From Chitinophagaceae bacterium (GTDB lineage: Bacteria > Bacteroidota > Bacteroidia > Chitinophagales > Chitinophagaceae): 64,000 nucleotides of DNA. Location of the stretch: contig JAEUVR010000386.1 in assembly GCA_016786785.1 (NCBI GenBank), forward strand, positions 1 to 64,000, written 5' to 3'. Of this stretch, positions 42,977 to 51,944 are shown piece after piece. The notes beneath the pieces are model-generated. The model saw only the letters and a list, made by a program, of their open reading frames with translations. It was not told the origin of the DNA and did no database searches. The number at the start of each line of letters is the position of its first letter. Positions within the stretch are counted from its first letter, which is position 1. Made by a program: the position numbers and the translations under genes.

Positions 42977-44563
42977 ATGGGAGAACATAGATCTCGAAGG
43001 AATTTTATTAAAAATACAGCCGGCGCTGCGTTGGGGTTAAATTATTTTTTTCCGGCGACGGCATGGGGCGAGCCGGCGCCGGTTGCTACTGGGGACGCGA
43101 AAATCCTCCAGCAATGGGAACAAACCCTGAAAGCCGGATTTGCAGAGGCCGATATTACCCCGGATATTGGCATGGAGCAACCCGGCGGTTATGGCAAGGC
43201 TTTTCACCAGAAGCTGCATGATCCCTGCAAGGTCAGGGCGGCGGTATTTAGCGAGGGAGCCAAATGCGTAGCGTTAATTGGCATTGATGCATTGGCCGTG
43301 CCCCGGTCGCTGGTAGAGAAAGCGCGGAAAGGCATTCAGGCTCGTTGCGGCATTCCTCCGGAAGCGGTGATGATCGGCGCTTCTCATTCGCATTCTTCAG
43401 GCCCTACCTCCATGGTACAGCCGGGAGAATATGATCATGCCGATCCCTTTGTGCAATCCCTGGCTTATGAAAAATCTTCCTGCGCCGATCCCAAATACCT
43501 GGAGCGGGTAGAAAAACAATTGGTGGAGGCTGTCTGCGAAGCCTATCAATCAAGTGAGCCATTGAACCTGGGTATTGGCAGGGGAAAGGAAGAAAAAGCA
43601 GCTTTCAACCGCCGCTTTTTCATGAAGAATGGATTGACCTTTACCCATCCCGGCCAATTGAATCCTGATATTATTAAACCGGCAGGTCCCATCGATCCCG
43701 AGGTAGGCGTGATTGGCGCATGGAATAAAGAAGGCAGATGCGTGGGCTGTATCGTTAATTATGCCTGCCATGCGACTACCAATCCGGGGGGGATATCCGC
43801 AAACTGGGTCTACTATATGGAACAAACCATCCGCGGCGCCATGGGGAATGACTGCACGGTGGTTTTTCTCCAGGGCGCCAGCGGAGATGTAACGCAGGTG
43901 GATAACCGCAATCCGCATGCGAACCGGCAGGGAGAAGATTGGGCGCGGTTCGTCGGCGGAAGAGTAGGCGCCGAGGCGGTTAGGGTACTGCTGGACATGC
44001 CTCGCGGCGTCTTAACGCCTATAGACGTTAAGACAAAGACATTATCGATAAAACGCCGGGTTCCTGGGGCTGAGCGGGTGAAGAAAAGTTATGAGTTGGT
44101 TAAGCAGGATCTCGCGAAGGTTGGCGCTACGACATGGACTTTTGCCAAGGAAATTGTATTGCTCGACGCGAAAATTAAAAAGGAACCCGTTGTTCAGGCT
44201 GAAGTGCAGGCCATACAGGTCGGGCCTGCTGTTTTTGTAAGCAATCCCGCCGAATTCTTTTGTCAGCTTGGGCTGGATATTAAGTCGGGAAGCCCCTTCC
44301 CGTTCACCTTTCCTGTTGAATTGGCCAATGACTGCGTGGGTTATGTTCCCACGAAAGAAGCTTTCGACGCCAATGGCGGCGGTTATGAAACAAGGCTTAC
44401 CTCGTATAGCAACCTGGATATACACGCGGGCCCTATGATGGTAGAAGCAGGATTGGCGCTGACGCGTCAAATGAATCCGGGTAAGGCGCCGGAATGGGCA
44501 GGCGCTCCTGCATTTAAAGCCGTTCCCTGGGGATATGGAGATGTTGGGCCGGAACTGCAATGA
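42977..44563 (+). CDS. neutral ceramidase-like protein 1 (N-terminal domain only), Tat-like signal
   Basis: The 528-residue protein starts with SRRNFIKNTAGAA, a good twin-arginine motif, so it is probably exported folded. The ceramidase catalytic domain is recognisable by FAEADITPDIG, GASHSHSSG (two zinc His), NYACHATT (third His), LQGASGDVTQVD (catalytic Ser), SNPAEFF (zinc Glu) and VGYVPTKEAFDANGGGYET (zinc Tyr). The C-terminal Ig-like domain of Pseudomonas and mammalian neutral ceramidases is absent. It should hydrolyse an amide in a lipid or other N-acyl compound; the true substrate is not known. Confidence 0.85.
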   Translation: MGEHRSRRNFIKNTAGAALGLNYFFPATAWGEPAPVATGDAKILQQWEQTLKAGFAEADITPDIGMEQPGGYGKAFHQKLHDPCKVRAAVFSEGAKCVALIGIDALAVPRSLVEKARKGIQARCGIPPEAVMIGASHSHSSGPTSMVQPGEYDHADPFVQSLAYEKSSCADPKYLERVEKQLVEAVCEAYQSSEPLNLGIGRGKEEKAAFNRRFFMKNGLTFTHPGQLNPDIIKPAGPIDPEVGVIGAWNKEGRCVGCIVNYACHATTNPGGISANWVYYMEQTIRGAMGNDCTVVFLQGASGDVTQVDNRNPHANRQGEDWARFVGGRVGAEAVRVLLDMPRGVLTPIDVKTKTLSIKRRVPGAERVKKSYELVKQDLAKVGATTWTFAKEIVLLDAKIKKEPVVQAEVQAIQVGPAVFVSNPAEFFCQLGLDIKSGSPFPFTFPVELANDCVGYVPTKEAFDANGGGYETRLTSYSNLDIHAGPMMVEAGLALTRQMNPGKAPEWAGAPAFKAVPWGYGDVGPELQ

Positions 44564-44565
44564 GG

Positions 44566-44705
44566 TTGAACATATTCAATGGCCGGAGAAAGACAGGACC
44601 GGGGCCTTTAAATCAGTGTTGCATTGACATTGAACGAATTCAATGATCGGTGAAGCGATAGGATTGGGCTTCTAAGACAACTTGTAATGACGTGAACGAA
44701 TTCTA
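44566..44705 (+). repeat. degenerate 62-64-bp tandem repeat with TTGAA-N4-TTCAA palindromes
   Basis: Two imperfect copies start at 44566 and 44630, and a partial third at 44692. Each begins with a palindrome or its remnant: TTGAACATATTCAA (44566-44579), TTGAACGAATTCAA (44630-44643), GTGAACGAATTCTA (44692-44705). Between these, stretches such as CGGnGAAnnnAnAGGAnnGGG recur. The array fills the gap between ceramidase genes 1 and 2 and ends 17 bp before the second start, so it may be a regulator-binding array. Confidence 0.75.
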
Positions 44706-44722
44706 TAATAAAAAAGACAGAT

Positions 44723-46204
44723 ATGGTTGTGACAGATCGGCTTTATGATAACGGCAGAATGGCTTTTTGTTTCCTGCGCTTGCTTGCTGGTTGTTGCCTG
44801 TTCCTTTGCTTTTCTTCAGGCGCATTTGCTCAACGCCCTGTTTTCCGGGCGGGCGCCGCTGCGGTTAACATCACTCCTAACCTGGGTCAGGGGATAGTGG
44901 GCAATTTCGGCATTCCCCCGCCCGCCGCTTATGTCCATGACGAACTGCATGCCCGCTGCCTTGCGCTGGACGACGGGACCACGCGGTTGATATTTGTGAT
45001 CGTCGACAATGTTGGCATCGACCGCTTGGTGTTTGACGAGGCAAAAAGATTGATCTATAAAGAAACTTTTATTCCCAGGGAACAGGTGTTGCTGGCCGCG
45101 AACCATACGCATTCCGCCGTTAGCGCCGGAGGGGAAGGCGAGAAAAGAAGGGGATGGAACGAGCGCGCGGAACTGGATGCATACCAGACTTTTGTTGCTC
45201 GACGTATATCCGATGGCGTTAGGATGGCGATCCATAATCTTGAACCTGCCCGGATCGGGTGGGGCGTGGGTCGCGTACCGCAGCACCTGTTCAACCGTCG
45301 CTGGAAGATGAAGTCGCCCGTTCTTAACCCCTTTGGCGAAAAAGACCGGGTAAGAATGAACCCGGGCCGTCTCAACCCCGATCTTCAGGAACCAGCCGGA
45401 CCCACAGACCCCGGCGTTTCATTTATTTCCGTTCAGTCACGCGAAGGTCGCCCTTTGGCGCTGCTCGCCAATTATTCGTTGCATTATGTGGGCGGCGTAC
45501 CCGACAATCATATCTCAGGCGATTATTTTGCCGTCTTTGCTGACCGGATACAGGAGCTGTTAAAAGCCGACCGGCAGGATCCTCCTTTTGTAGGCATCAT
45601 GTCTAACGGTACTTCCGGCGATGTGAACAATATCAATTTCGCTGCGCCCGCAGAACAGCATAGACCCTATGAGAAAATGCGCATCGTAGCCAATGATGTT
45701 GCGCAGGAAGTACTTAGGGTATATAAAACTATTCAGCATAAGGACTGGGTAAAACTGAGCGTTGCGCAGTCAGAACTGCCTTTGCAGGTAAGAAAACCTG
45801 ACAAACAGATGCTTGCGCGCGCCGAAAAAATACTTTCCCGCCCCGATACGGTTAAGCCGGCGCATCCGCTGGAAGCGACTTATGCTCAAAGGATCATACA
45901 GATCCAGGAAGAATGGCCCGATCAGGTAAAGATCATCCTGCAGGCTTTCCGTATCGGCGAGCTTGGCATTGCCGCTATTCCGTTTGAGGTATTTACAGAA
46001 ACGGGATTGGAATTAAAAGCCAAGATCCCGTTCAAGACTTCTTTTACCATTGAACTCGCTAATGGCAGTTATGGATACCTGCCCACTCCCGAACAGCATC
46101 AACTGGGCGGCTATGAAACCTGGCTCGGAACCAACAGGGTGGAAAAAGGAGCTACGCAAAAGATCGTCGCAGAACTGCTTAAATTGTTTGATACAATAAA
46201 ATAA
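44723..46204 (+). CDS. neutral ceramidase-like protein 2
   Basis: The 493-residue protein has a Sec signal peptide (FLRLLAGCCLFLCFSSGAFA). It carries the ceramidase N-terminal domain with AAVNITPNLG, ANHTHSAVSAGG (zinc His pair), NYSLHYVGG (third His), NGTSGDVNNINF (catalytic Ser), IPFEVFTETG (zinc Glu) and SYGYLPTPEQHQLGGYET (zinc Tyr). It is far closer to ceramidase 3 than to ceramidase 1, pointing to a tandem duplication. No C-terminal Ig-like domain. The ATG at 44723 is used; the ATG at 44759, giving a shorter signal, is a real alternative. Confidence 0.86.
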   Translation: MVVTDRLYDNGRMAFCFLRLLAGCCLFLCFSSGAFAQRPVFRAGAAAVNITPNLGQGIVGNFGIPPPAAYVHDELHARCLALDDGTTRLIFVIVDNVGIDRLVFDEAKRLIYKETFIPREQVLLAANHTHSAVSAGGEGEKRRGWNERAELDAYQTFVARRISDGVRMAIHNLEPARIGWGVGRVPQHLFNRRWKMKSPVLNPFGEKDRVRMNPGRLNPDLQEPAGPTDPGVSFISVQSREGRPLALLANYSLHYVGGVPDNHISGDYFAVFADRIQELLKADRQDPPFVGIMSNGTSGDVNNINFAAPAEQHRPYEKMRIVANDVAQEVLRVYKTIQHKDWVKLSVAQSELPLQVRKPDKQMLARAEKILSRPDTVKPAHPLEATYAQRIIQIQEEWPDQVKIILQAFRIGELGIAAIPFEVFTETGLELKAKIPFKTSFTIELANGSYGYLPTPEQHQLGGYETWLGTNRVEKGATQKIVAELLKLFDTIK

Positions 46205-46222
46205 CCGCTTGTTGAAAGGCAG

Positions 46223-46252
46223 TAGTTATAAGAACGGAATATAGTTATAAGA
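46223..46252 (+). repeat. 11-bp direct repeat upstream of ceramidase 3
   Basis: TAGTTATAAGA occurs at 46223-46233 and again at 46242-46252, 19 bp start to start, just ahead of the ceramidase 3 gene at 46272. Spacing near two helical turns is what a dimeric activator or repressor would need. Confidence 0.5.
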
Positions 46253-46271
46253 CCTAAACCTGCTATGTATA

Positions 46272-47720
46272 ATGAGAAAAATCAGATTGTTCCTCGCTTG
46301 TTTTATTTTTGCGCCTGCCGGTATTCTTTCCCTGCGCGCGCAGAACGCGGGCGCTAAGGCGTTCCGCGCAGGCGCCGCTACCAGCAATATCACTCCGAAG
46401 ATCGGCTCGTCTATTAATGGAAACCCGAAAGACGGCATTGTCAGGCATATTCATGATGAAACGCATGCCCGCGGTATCGTGCTTGACGATGGAAATACGC
46501 GGCTGGCCATCGTTGTGTCTGATCTTTGTATGGTCTATCGGGAAACATTAGATGAAGCTAAACGCATAGCGAATAACATAACGGGCATCCCTGTGGAAAA
46601 CATGATGATGTCGGCTACCCATACGCATTCTGCAGGCACGGCCTGCTCGGTATTTCAAAGCGATCCGGATAAGGAATACCTTCGGTTTCTTGCGCAACGC
46701 ATTGCGGACGCGGTGATAAGAGCCAATAATAACCTGGCGCCGGCGCGCATAGGGTGGGCCGTAGGAAGAGAACCCACGCAGGTGTTTAATCGCCGTTGGA
46801 GGATGAAGCCGGGAAAGCCTTTAACGAATCCATTTGGCGGAACAGACCAGGTGAAGATGAATCCGGGTATAGGCAATCCCGATTTGCTGGAGCCTGCAGG
46901 ACCTACCGATCCGGGCTTGCCCATTGTTTCCCTACAAACGCCGGATGGCCGCCCCATTGCCTTGCTGGCTAATTATTCCCTGCATTATGTAGGCGGAACG
47001 GGCCCGGGGGAAATATCGGCAGACTACTATGGCATGTTTGCCCGGCGCATGCAACAGTTGCTGCAGGCGGATCATGAGGACCCTTCTTTTGTAGCGATTA
47101 TGTCTAATGGAACCAGCGGCAATATCAACAATATCAATTTTGGAGGAACGCCTCTTCCCGCCATCCTCCCTTATACGCGCATGCGGCAGGTCGCAAATAT
47201 CGTGGCGGCGGAAGCATATAAGACTTATCAGAATATTCATTACCAGGATTGGATTTCCCTGAGCGCGCTGCAGAAAGAAATTACCCTGGGCGTAAGGCTT
47301 CCCGCCAAAGAAGAAGTTGCGCGCGCAAAAGCGATTATAGCCAAAGCAGACGGTCCGGTGATGAATACCATGGAAGAAATTTATGCGCGGGAAACCGTCC
47401 TCATCAATGAATACCCTAAAGAGGTTTCCGTGATCCTGCAGGCTTTTCGTTTGGGCGATCTCGCCATAGCCGCGGCTCCCTGCGAGATATTTGTTGAGAT
47501 CGGGCTCGATTTTAAAGAAAGATCGCCTTTTAAACCGGCTTTCATGATCTCCTTGGCCAATGGCTACAATGGCTATCTACCGACTCCCGAGCATCATAAG
47601 CTCGGCGGTTATGAAACCTGGCGGGCCCGTTCCAGCTACCTGGAGACAAACGCTTCAACAAAGATCATGGAAACCATTTTTGGTTTGATGCAGAAGCTTA
47701 AAAATGAGCAGCCAAAATAG
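46272..47720 (+). CDS. neutral ceramidase-like protein 3, variant active site
   Basis: The 482-residue protein has a Sec signal peptide (MRKIRLFLACFIFAPAGILS). Domain motifs are ATSNITPKIG, ATHTHSAGTACS (zinc His pair), NYSLHYVGG (third His), NGTSGNINNINF, APCEIFVEIG (zinc Glu) and YNGYLPTPEHHKLGGYET (zinc Tyr). The catalytic Ser is kept, but the Asp that follows it in homologues (SGD) is Asn here (SGN), so activity may be altered. It is clearly a sister of ceramidase 2. No C-terminal Ig-like domain. Confidence 0.86.
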   Translation: MRKIRLFLACFIFAPAGILSLRAQNAGAKAFRAGAATSNITPKIGSSINGNPKDGIVRHIHDETHARGIVLDDGNTRLAIVVSDLCMVYRETLDEAKRIANNITGIPVENMMMSATHTHSAGTACSVFQSDPDKEYLRFLAQRIADAVIRANNNLAPARIGWAVGREPTQVFNRRWRMKPGKPLTNPFGGTDQVKMNPGIGNPDLLEPAGPTDPGLPIVSLQTPDGRPIALLANYSLHYVGGTGPGEISADYYGMFARRMQQLLQADHEDPSFVAIMSNGTSGNINNINFGGTPLPAILPYTRMRQVANIVAAEAYKTYQNIHYQDWISLSALQKEITLGVRLPAKEEVARAKAIIAKADGPVMNTMEEIYARETVLINEYPKEVSVILQAFRLGDLAIAAAPCEIFVEIGLDFKERSPFKPAFMISLANGYNGYLPTPEHHKLGGYETWRARSSYLETNASTKIMETIFGLMQKLKNEQPK

Positions 47721-47807
47721 AAACCGGGAGACGGAAATATTTTACTGCATGTATATGTAAGATCCATCAACCTTTTACCAACAAGTATAAGTTTTGAAAA
47801 AAAATAT

Positions 47808-50801
47808 ATGGAAATGAGACGCACCAGCGAAAAAAGAAGGAAGATCCAACAACCTGGCTTTATTGTTTATTGTATCGCTGTATTGATTGTAACCGGCTGT
47901 GCAAGTGAAAATGATAAGCGCCTGCAAAAGGCAATGGACAGTTTTCAACTCGAGCCGGGCTTGCGTATTGAACTGGCTGCTTCCGAGCCCATGGTCATAG
48001 ATCCTGTAGCGCTGGCATTTGACGAAGACAGGAATATGTATGTCGTGGAAGATCGCGGTTATCCGGATTCTTCGAATGGGGGAACGCCTACTACGCTAGG
48101 ACGTATTGCCTTCCTGAAAGATACTGACGGGGATGGTAAATATGATGATCGTGCGGAGTTTGTAACAGGCCTTACCTATCCTAATGGCGTTCTTCCCTGG
48201 CGCGGAGGGATCTTTGTTACCTGCGCGCCCGATATATACTATTTTAAGGATACTACGGGAGACGGCGTTGCGGATATCCGAAAAGTCGTTCTTACCGGTT
48301 TCAGCGCGGATAAGACCGCGCAGATACGCGTGAGCACTCCCATACTGGGATTAGATGGATGGGTGTATATATCAGGTGGATTAAATAGCGGCAAAGTTAC
48401 TTCCCCGGAACACCCAGAGCGCGCTGCCGTCGTTTATGCTTCCGCAGATGGCCGGTTTCATCCCGAGACCCTGGAGTTCCAGGTTACCGGCGGCGTCAGC
48501 CAATACGGTCTCAGTTTCGACAGTTATGGCCGTCGTTTCGGATGCTCCAATCGCCATCCTATCCAGCAAATTGTTCTTGAACCGCGTAGCCTCAGCCGTA
48601 ACCCGCATCTTTTATTTTCACAGACCATCCAGAATGTTTCCGCCTCGGAGGCTGAAGCAAAAGTATTCCCCATCAGCGGCGCGATCACCTCTGCCGATTT
48701 TATTCCCAAGCTGATCGGTCGTTCGCATACCGGAACCTTTACCTCGGCATGCGGCCTGCTGGTATTTAATGGCGCTGCGCTTACTCCTGAACACCGGGGC
48801 AATGCCTTTATCTGCGAGCCTGCGCAGAATTTGGTCCAGCGCCAGATCATGCATCCGAAGGGCGTCAGTTTTTCTTCCTCCCTGCCTTATGAGGAACGGG
48901 AGTTTTTATCCTCTACCGATGAATGGTTCCGTCCGGTATTCCTCCAACACGGGCCTGAGGGCGCGCTCTATATTGCAGATATGTACCGTAAGGTGATTGA
49001 CCATCCTTCTTATGTTCCGGAAGAAGCCAGGGCCTTATTGGATTTTGAAAGCGGCAAAACAGATGGAAGGATATACCGGATCGTCAGGGAGGATTTTCGT
49101 AGAAACAATTCCGTCCCGCCCCTGCTGAGTTCGAAAGCATCTCCGCAACAGCTTCTTAAAGCGCTGGAGTCGCCGGAAGAATGGGAGCGGGAGACGGCGC
49201 AGCGGCTGTTGCTTCAGGATAAAATATCTTCATTGATACCTGAATTAAAACGATGCGTTGCGCAATCTGCTTTACCCGAAACCCGCGTTCGGGCATTGTG
49301 GACGCTTCGCTCCTATGGAGCGCTGGACGATAAAGATATTATCCTGGCATTGGCAGATAAAGAAAGCGGCGTACGCGAGCAGGCGGCATTGCTGGCGGAG
49401 GAATTGATCAAACAATATCCCCGGCTAATAGTTGCCGTAATAGACGCCGCCGCTGATACGGCGGCCCGGGTCCGGTTTAACAGCGCGCTGACGCTGGGCG
49501 CTATAGATGAACCTTCGGTTATTGAGGCGATGGCGGAAGTTGCCGCGCGGGATGGCGCGGACCGTTGGGTAAGAGCCGCTGTGCTGAGCGGTATTGGATC
49601 GCGCCTTCCGGCATTCTTACATGCTTTCCAGGCGCAAAAAGCGCCGGATCCGCAGGCGTTTGCGTCGGTCATGCAGGACCTGGGGCGCTTGTTCGGCAAT
49701 GCCGCTTCGTTAGCCGAATGCAGGCTGCTTTTAAAAAATACGATCCAGGATAATGGCGCCTTAAACGTTGATCATTCCTGGAAAATATATACTATTCTCG
49801 GATTAGCGGAAGGTTTAAGCGGTCGCGCTGAAATGAAAGCCGGTCAGCATAACCTCTTGTACGAGCTGTTGGGTGGAAATGCCGCTGCGAAAGAAACAAG
49901 ATCCCTGAATGTCTTTATGGAGCACGCGTCCAGGGTCGCGCAGGATGAAAAAAGCGTTGCAGGGCTGCGCGTGGTCGCCGCTAACCTTCTTGGCTATAGC
50001 GATTTTGAAAAAGCCGGCAACCTGCTGAAGAACCTGCTGGGCGCCCGCAACCCGCCCGAAGTGCAGCTGGCGGCTGTTTCGTCCCTGGCGCGTATGGGCG
50101 ATGCGAGAGGCGGAAAGCTGCTGATGGCAAAAGAAGCATGGTCTAATTATACGCCAAGCGTCAGGTCGGCGGTGATCGCAGCCATGGTTTCCAAACCGGC
50201 ATTTATACAATTGCTTTTTTCTGCCATACAGGATGGCGCGATCACTGCTCCCGAAATTTCGGCTATGGATAGGGAAAGATTGATCAACAACAAGAACCCT
50301 GGCATCAGCGAGCAGGCAAAATCCTTGTTTAAGGAACTGGAAGGCGGCGGAAGAATGCAGGTATATGAAAGTTATCGCGATATCCTGGTGAAGCCCGACG
50401 ATGCGGTTAAGGGCAAAGCCGTTTTTAAAAGAGTATGTTCCGTTTGTCATGCTCATAGCGGCGAAGGAGGGAAGGTCGGGCCGGATCTGACAGGAATTAA
50501 CAATCAACCCGCAGATGCGCTGTTGTTGCATATACTCGTGCCGAATTATGAAGTATTGCCGGCCTACCAGGCGATTTCGGTACAGACCAGAGACGGACGA
50601 ACGTTGACAGGCTGGCTGGTGGCGGAAACGGAAAACAGCATGACCTTCCGCACTTCATTCGGGGCCGACGAGTCGATACTCAGAACGAACATTAGTTCGC
50701 TGACCAATTCGGGATTATCGTTGATGCCCGACGGATTGGAAAAAAGCATGACAAAAGAAGAGCTGGCAAACCTGATCGCATTTTTAAAAGCCGGTCGCTG
50801 A
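47808..50801 (+). CDS. PVC-type propeller/HEAT/cytochrome c lipoprotein 2 (TIGR02604 + TIGR02603-like)
   Basis: The 997-residue lipoprotein has a signal ending VLIVTGC. Its propeller domain (about 45-410) includes ALAFDEDRNMYVVEDRGYP, the acidic loop KDTDGDGKYDDRAEFVTGL and EWFRPVFLQHGPEGALYIADMY. HEAT-like repeats span about 430-850. The C-terminal cytochrome c domain has CSVCH (Cys877, Cys880, His881), GPDLTG and the probable distal-Met segment SLMPDGLEKSM. It mirrors the protein encoded at 39774 on the other side of the three ceramidase genes and is expected to feed electrons from an external substrate to the respiratory chain or a soluble carrier. Confidence 0.88.
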   Translation: MEMRRTSEKRRKIQQPGFIVYCIAVLIVTGCASENDKRLQKAMDSFQLEPGLRIELAASEPMVIDPVALAFDEDRNMYVVEDRGYPDSSNGGTPTTLGRIAFLKDTDGDGKYDDRAEFVTGLTYPNGVLPWRGGIFVTCAPDIYYFKDTTGDGVADIRKVVLTGFSADKTAQIRVSTPILGLDGWVYISGGLNSGKVTSPEHPERAAVVYASADGRFHPETLEFQVTGGVSQYGLSFDSYGRRFGCSNRHPIQQIVLEPRSLSRNPHLLFSQTIQNVSASEAEAKVFPISGAITSADFIPKLIGRSHTGTFTSACGLLVFNGAALTPEHRGNAFICEPAQNLVQRQIMHPKGVSFSSSLPYEEREFLSSTDEWFRPVFLQHGPEGALYIADMYRKVIDHPSYVPEEARALLDFESGKTDGRIYRIVREDFRRNNSVPPLLSSKASPQQLLKALESPEEWERETAQRLLLQDKISSLIPELKRCVAQSALPETRVRALWTLRSYGALDDKDIILALADKESGVREQAALLAEELIKQYPRLIVAVIDAAADTAARVRFNSALTLGAIDEPSVIEAMAEVAARDGADRWVRAAVLSGIGSRLPAFLHAFQAQKAPDPQAFASVMQDLGRLFGNAASLAECRLLLKNTIQDNGALNVDHSWKIYTILGLAEGLSGRAEMKAGQHNLLYELLGGNAAAKETRSLNVFMEHASRVAQDEKSVAGLRVVAANLLGYSDFEKAGNLLKNLLGARNPPEVQLAAVSSLARMGDARGGKLLMAKEAWSNYTPSVRSAVIAAMVSKPAFIQLLFSAIQDGAITAPEISAMDRERLINNKNPGISEQAKSLFKELEGGGRMQVYESYRDILVKPDDAVKGKAVFKRVCSVCHAHSGEGGKVGPDLTGINNQPADALLLHILVPNYEVLPAYQAISVQTRDGRTLTGWLVAETENSMTFRTSFGADESILRTNISSLTNSGLSLMPDGLEKSMTKEELANLIAFLKAGR

Positions 50802-51033
50802 CAGACGTTTTTTCGATAGTCCGGATTAACCGGTTTTATGCCGGGGATATTCTTAACATATAGTCAGGGCAGGTGCCAGGCGGGAATGAAGCCAATCTTT
50901 ATGGCTGGTATAATTGCGTTGTTAATATAGCAGGATATGTTTTATTCGCCGCATAAGATTGTTGAACGCTTCAGGCTTTGTCAGTATATTGCAGGGGTGC
51001 CCTAATATAAACTGAATGTAAAAAGATAGGATA
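50802..51033. other. 232-bp gap before DUF1080 gene 2
   Basis: No hairpin terminator with a T run was found after the heme protein gene. A plausible Bacteroidota promoter sits near the right end (see 50962-50992), so the DUF1080 and Gfo/Idh pair that follows may be a separate transcription unit. Confidence 0.4.
50962..50992 (+). promoter_or_regulatory. putative Bacteroidota promoter for DUF1080 gene 2
   Basis: TTG at 50962-50964 and TATATTGC at 50985-50992 are 20 bp apart, close to the Bacteroidota -33/-7 pattern (TTG, then TAnnTTTG). The start of transcription would fall near 51000, giving a leader of about 35 nt before the ATG at 51034. Confidence 0.4.
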
Positions 51034-51864
51034 ATGCATAAATTAAAAATTGTTTCTCTTGTATTGGTTTTGGCGCTATTATCAGGAGGCGCGTGTTTTG
51101 CTCAGGCCCCTGCAGGCGGGAACACGGGAAGCGCCGTTGCAAAAAGCAAACCGATCAAACTGTTTAATGGACGCAACTTAGACGGATGGTATACCTTCTT
51201 ACAACATCGCGGGCGCGATACCGATCCTAAAAAAGTATTCACGGTAAAAAATAAAATGATCCGGGTATCGGGAGAAGAGTATGGCTGTATTACCACTAAT
51301 GAAGAGTATGAAAATTATATACTCAGGGCGGAATTTAAATGGGGCGCCAAAACTTTTCCGCCGCGTGTCGACAGGGCCAGAGACAACGGGATCCTTGTGC
51401 ATTCCCAGGGAGAAGACGGAGGTTATTCCGGCATCTGGATGCATTCCATTGAATGCCAGATCATCGAAGGCGGAACAGGAGATATCCTGGTAGTAGGCGA
51501 TAAAACGGACAGGTTTTCCGCAACCAGTCCAACTGCTCCTGAGAAACACAAAGGCGCTTATGTATATCAGCCCGGCGGCCAGCTGACCACGATCAACGGC
51601 GGGCGTATCAACTGGTGGGGCCGCGATCCTGAATGGGAAGATGCGCTGAACTTCAGGGGCAGGCAGGATGTGGAAAAGCCCGTAGGGCATTGGAACAAAA
51701 TAGAATGTATAGCCGAAGGAGACGTTCTCAGCATATTCCTGAACGGCGTGCTGGTCAATAAAGCCATCAATGTAAAACCTTCCAGGGGGCGGATCCAGAT
51801 ACAGTCGGAGGGGGCCGAGATCTTTTTCCGGCGCGTAACGCTTCAAAAGCTCGATCCGAAATAA
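51034..51864 (+). CDS. DUF1080 (3-keto-glycoside lyase/hydrolase-like) protein 2
   Basis: The 276-residue secreted protein has a signal peptide (IVSLVLVLALLSGGACFA). Domain marks: KLFNGRNLDGWYTFL at the N-terminus, EYENYILRAEFKWG, a GYSGIWMHSIECQIIEGGTG strand and a closing EGAEIFFRRVTLQKL. It is a distant paralogue of the DUF1080 protein at 3621, without the repeat segment shared by that gene. It precedes a Gfo/Idh/MocA gene by 80 bp, so oxidation at C3 followed by cleavage of the glycosidic bond is the likely chemistry; the order of steps is from family knowledge. Confidence 0.9.
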   Translation: MHKLKIVSLVLVLALLSGGACFAQAPAGGNTGSAVAKSKPIKLFNGRNLDGWYTFLQHRGRDTDPKKVFTVKNKMIRVSGEEYGCITTNEEYENYILRAEFKWGAKTFPPRVDRARDNGILVHSQGEDGGYSGIWMHSIECQIIEGGTGDILVVGDKTDRFSATSPTAPEKHKGAYVYQPGGQLTTINGGRINWWGRDPEWEDALNFRGRQDVEKPVGHWNKIECIAEGDVLSIFLNGVLVNKAINVKPSRGRIQIQSEGAEIFFRRVTLQKLDPK

Positions 51865-51944
51865 TGACCCAATAACTTTTATGCAGAGCCTTTGTTTGTT
51901 CTGTTTAATTATATTTTAGTATTTAACGTTTAAAATTTTGTGTT

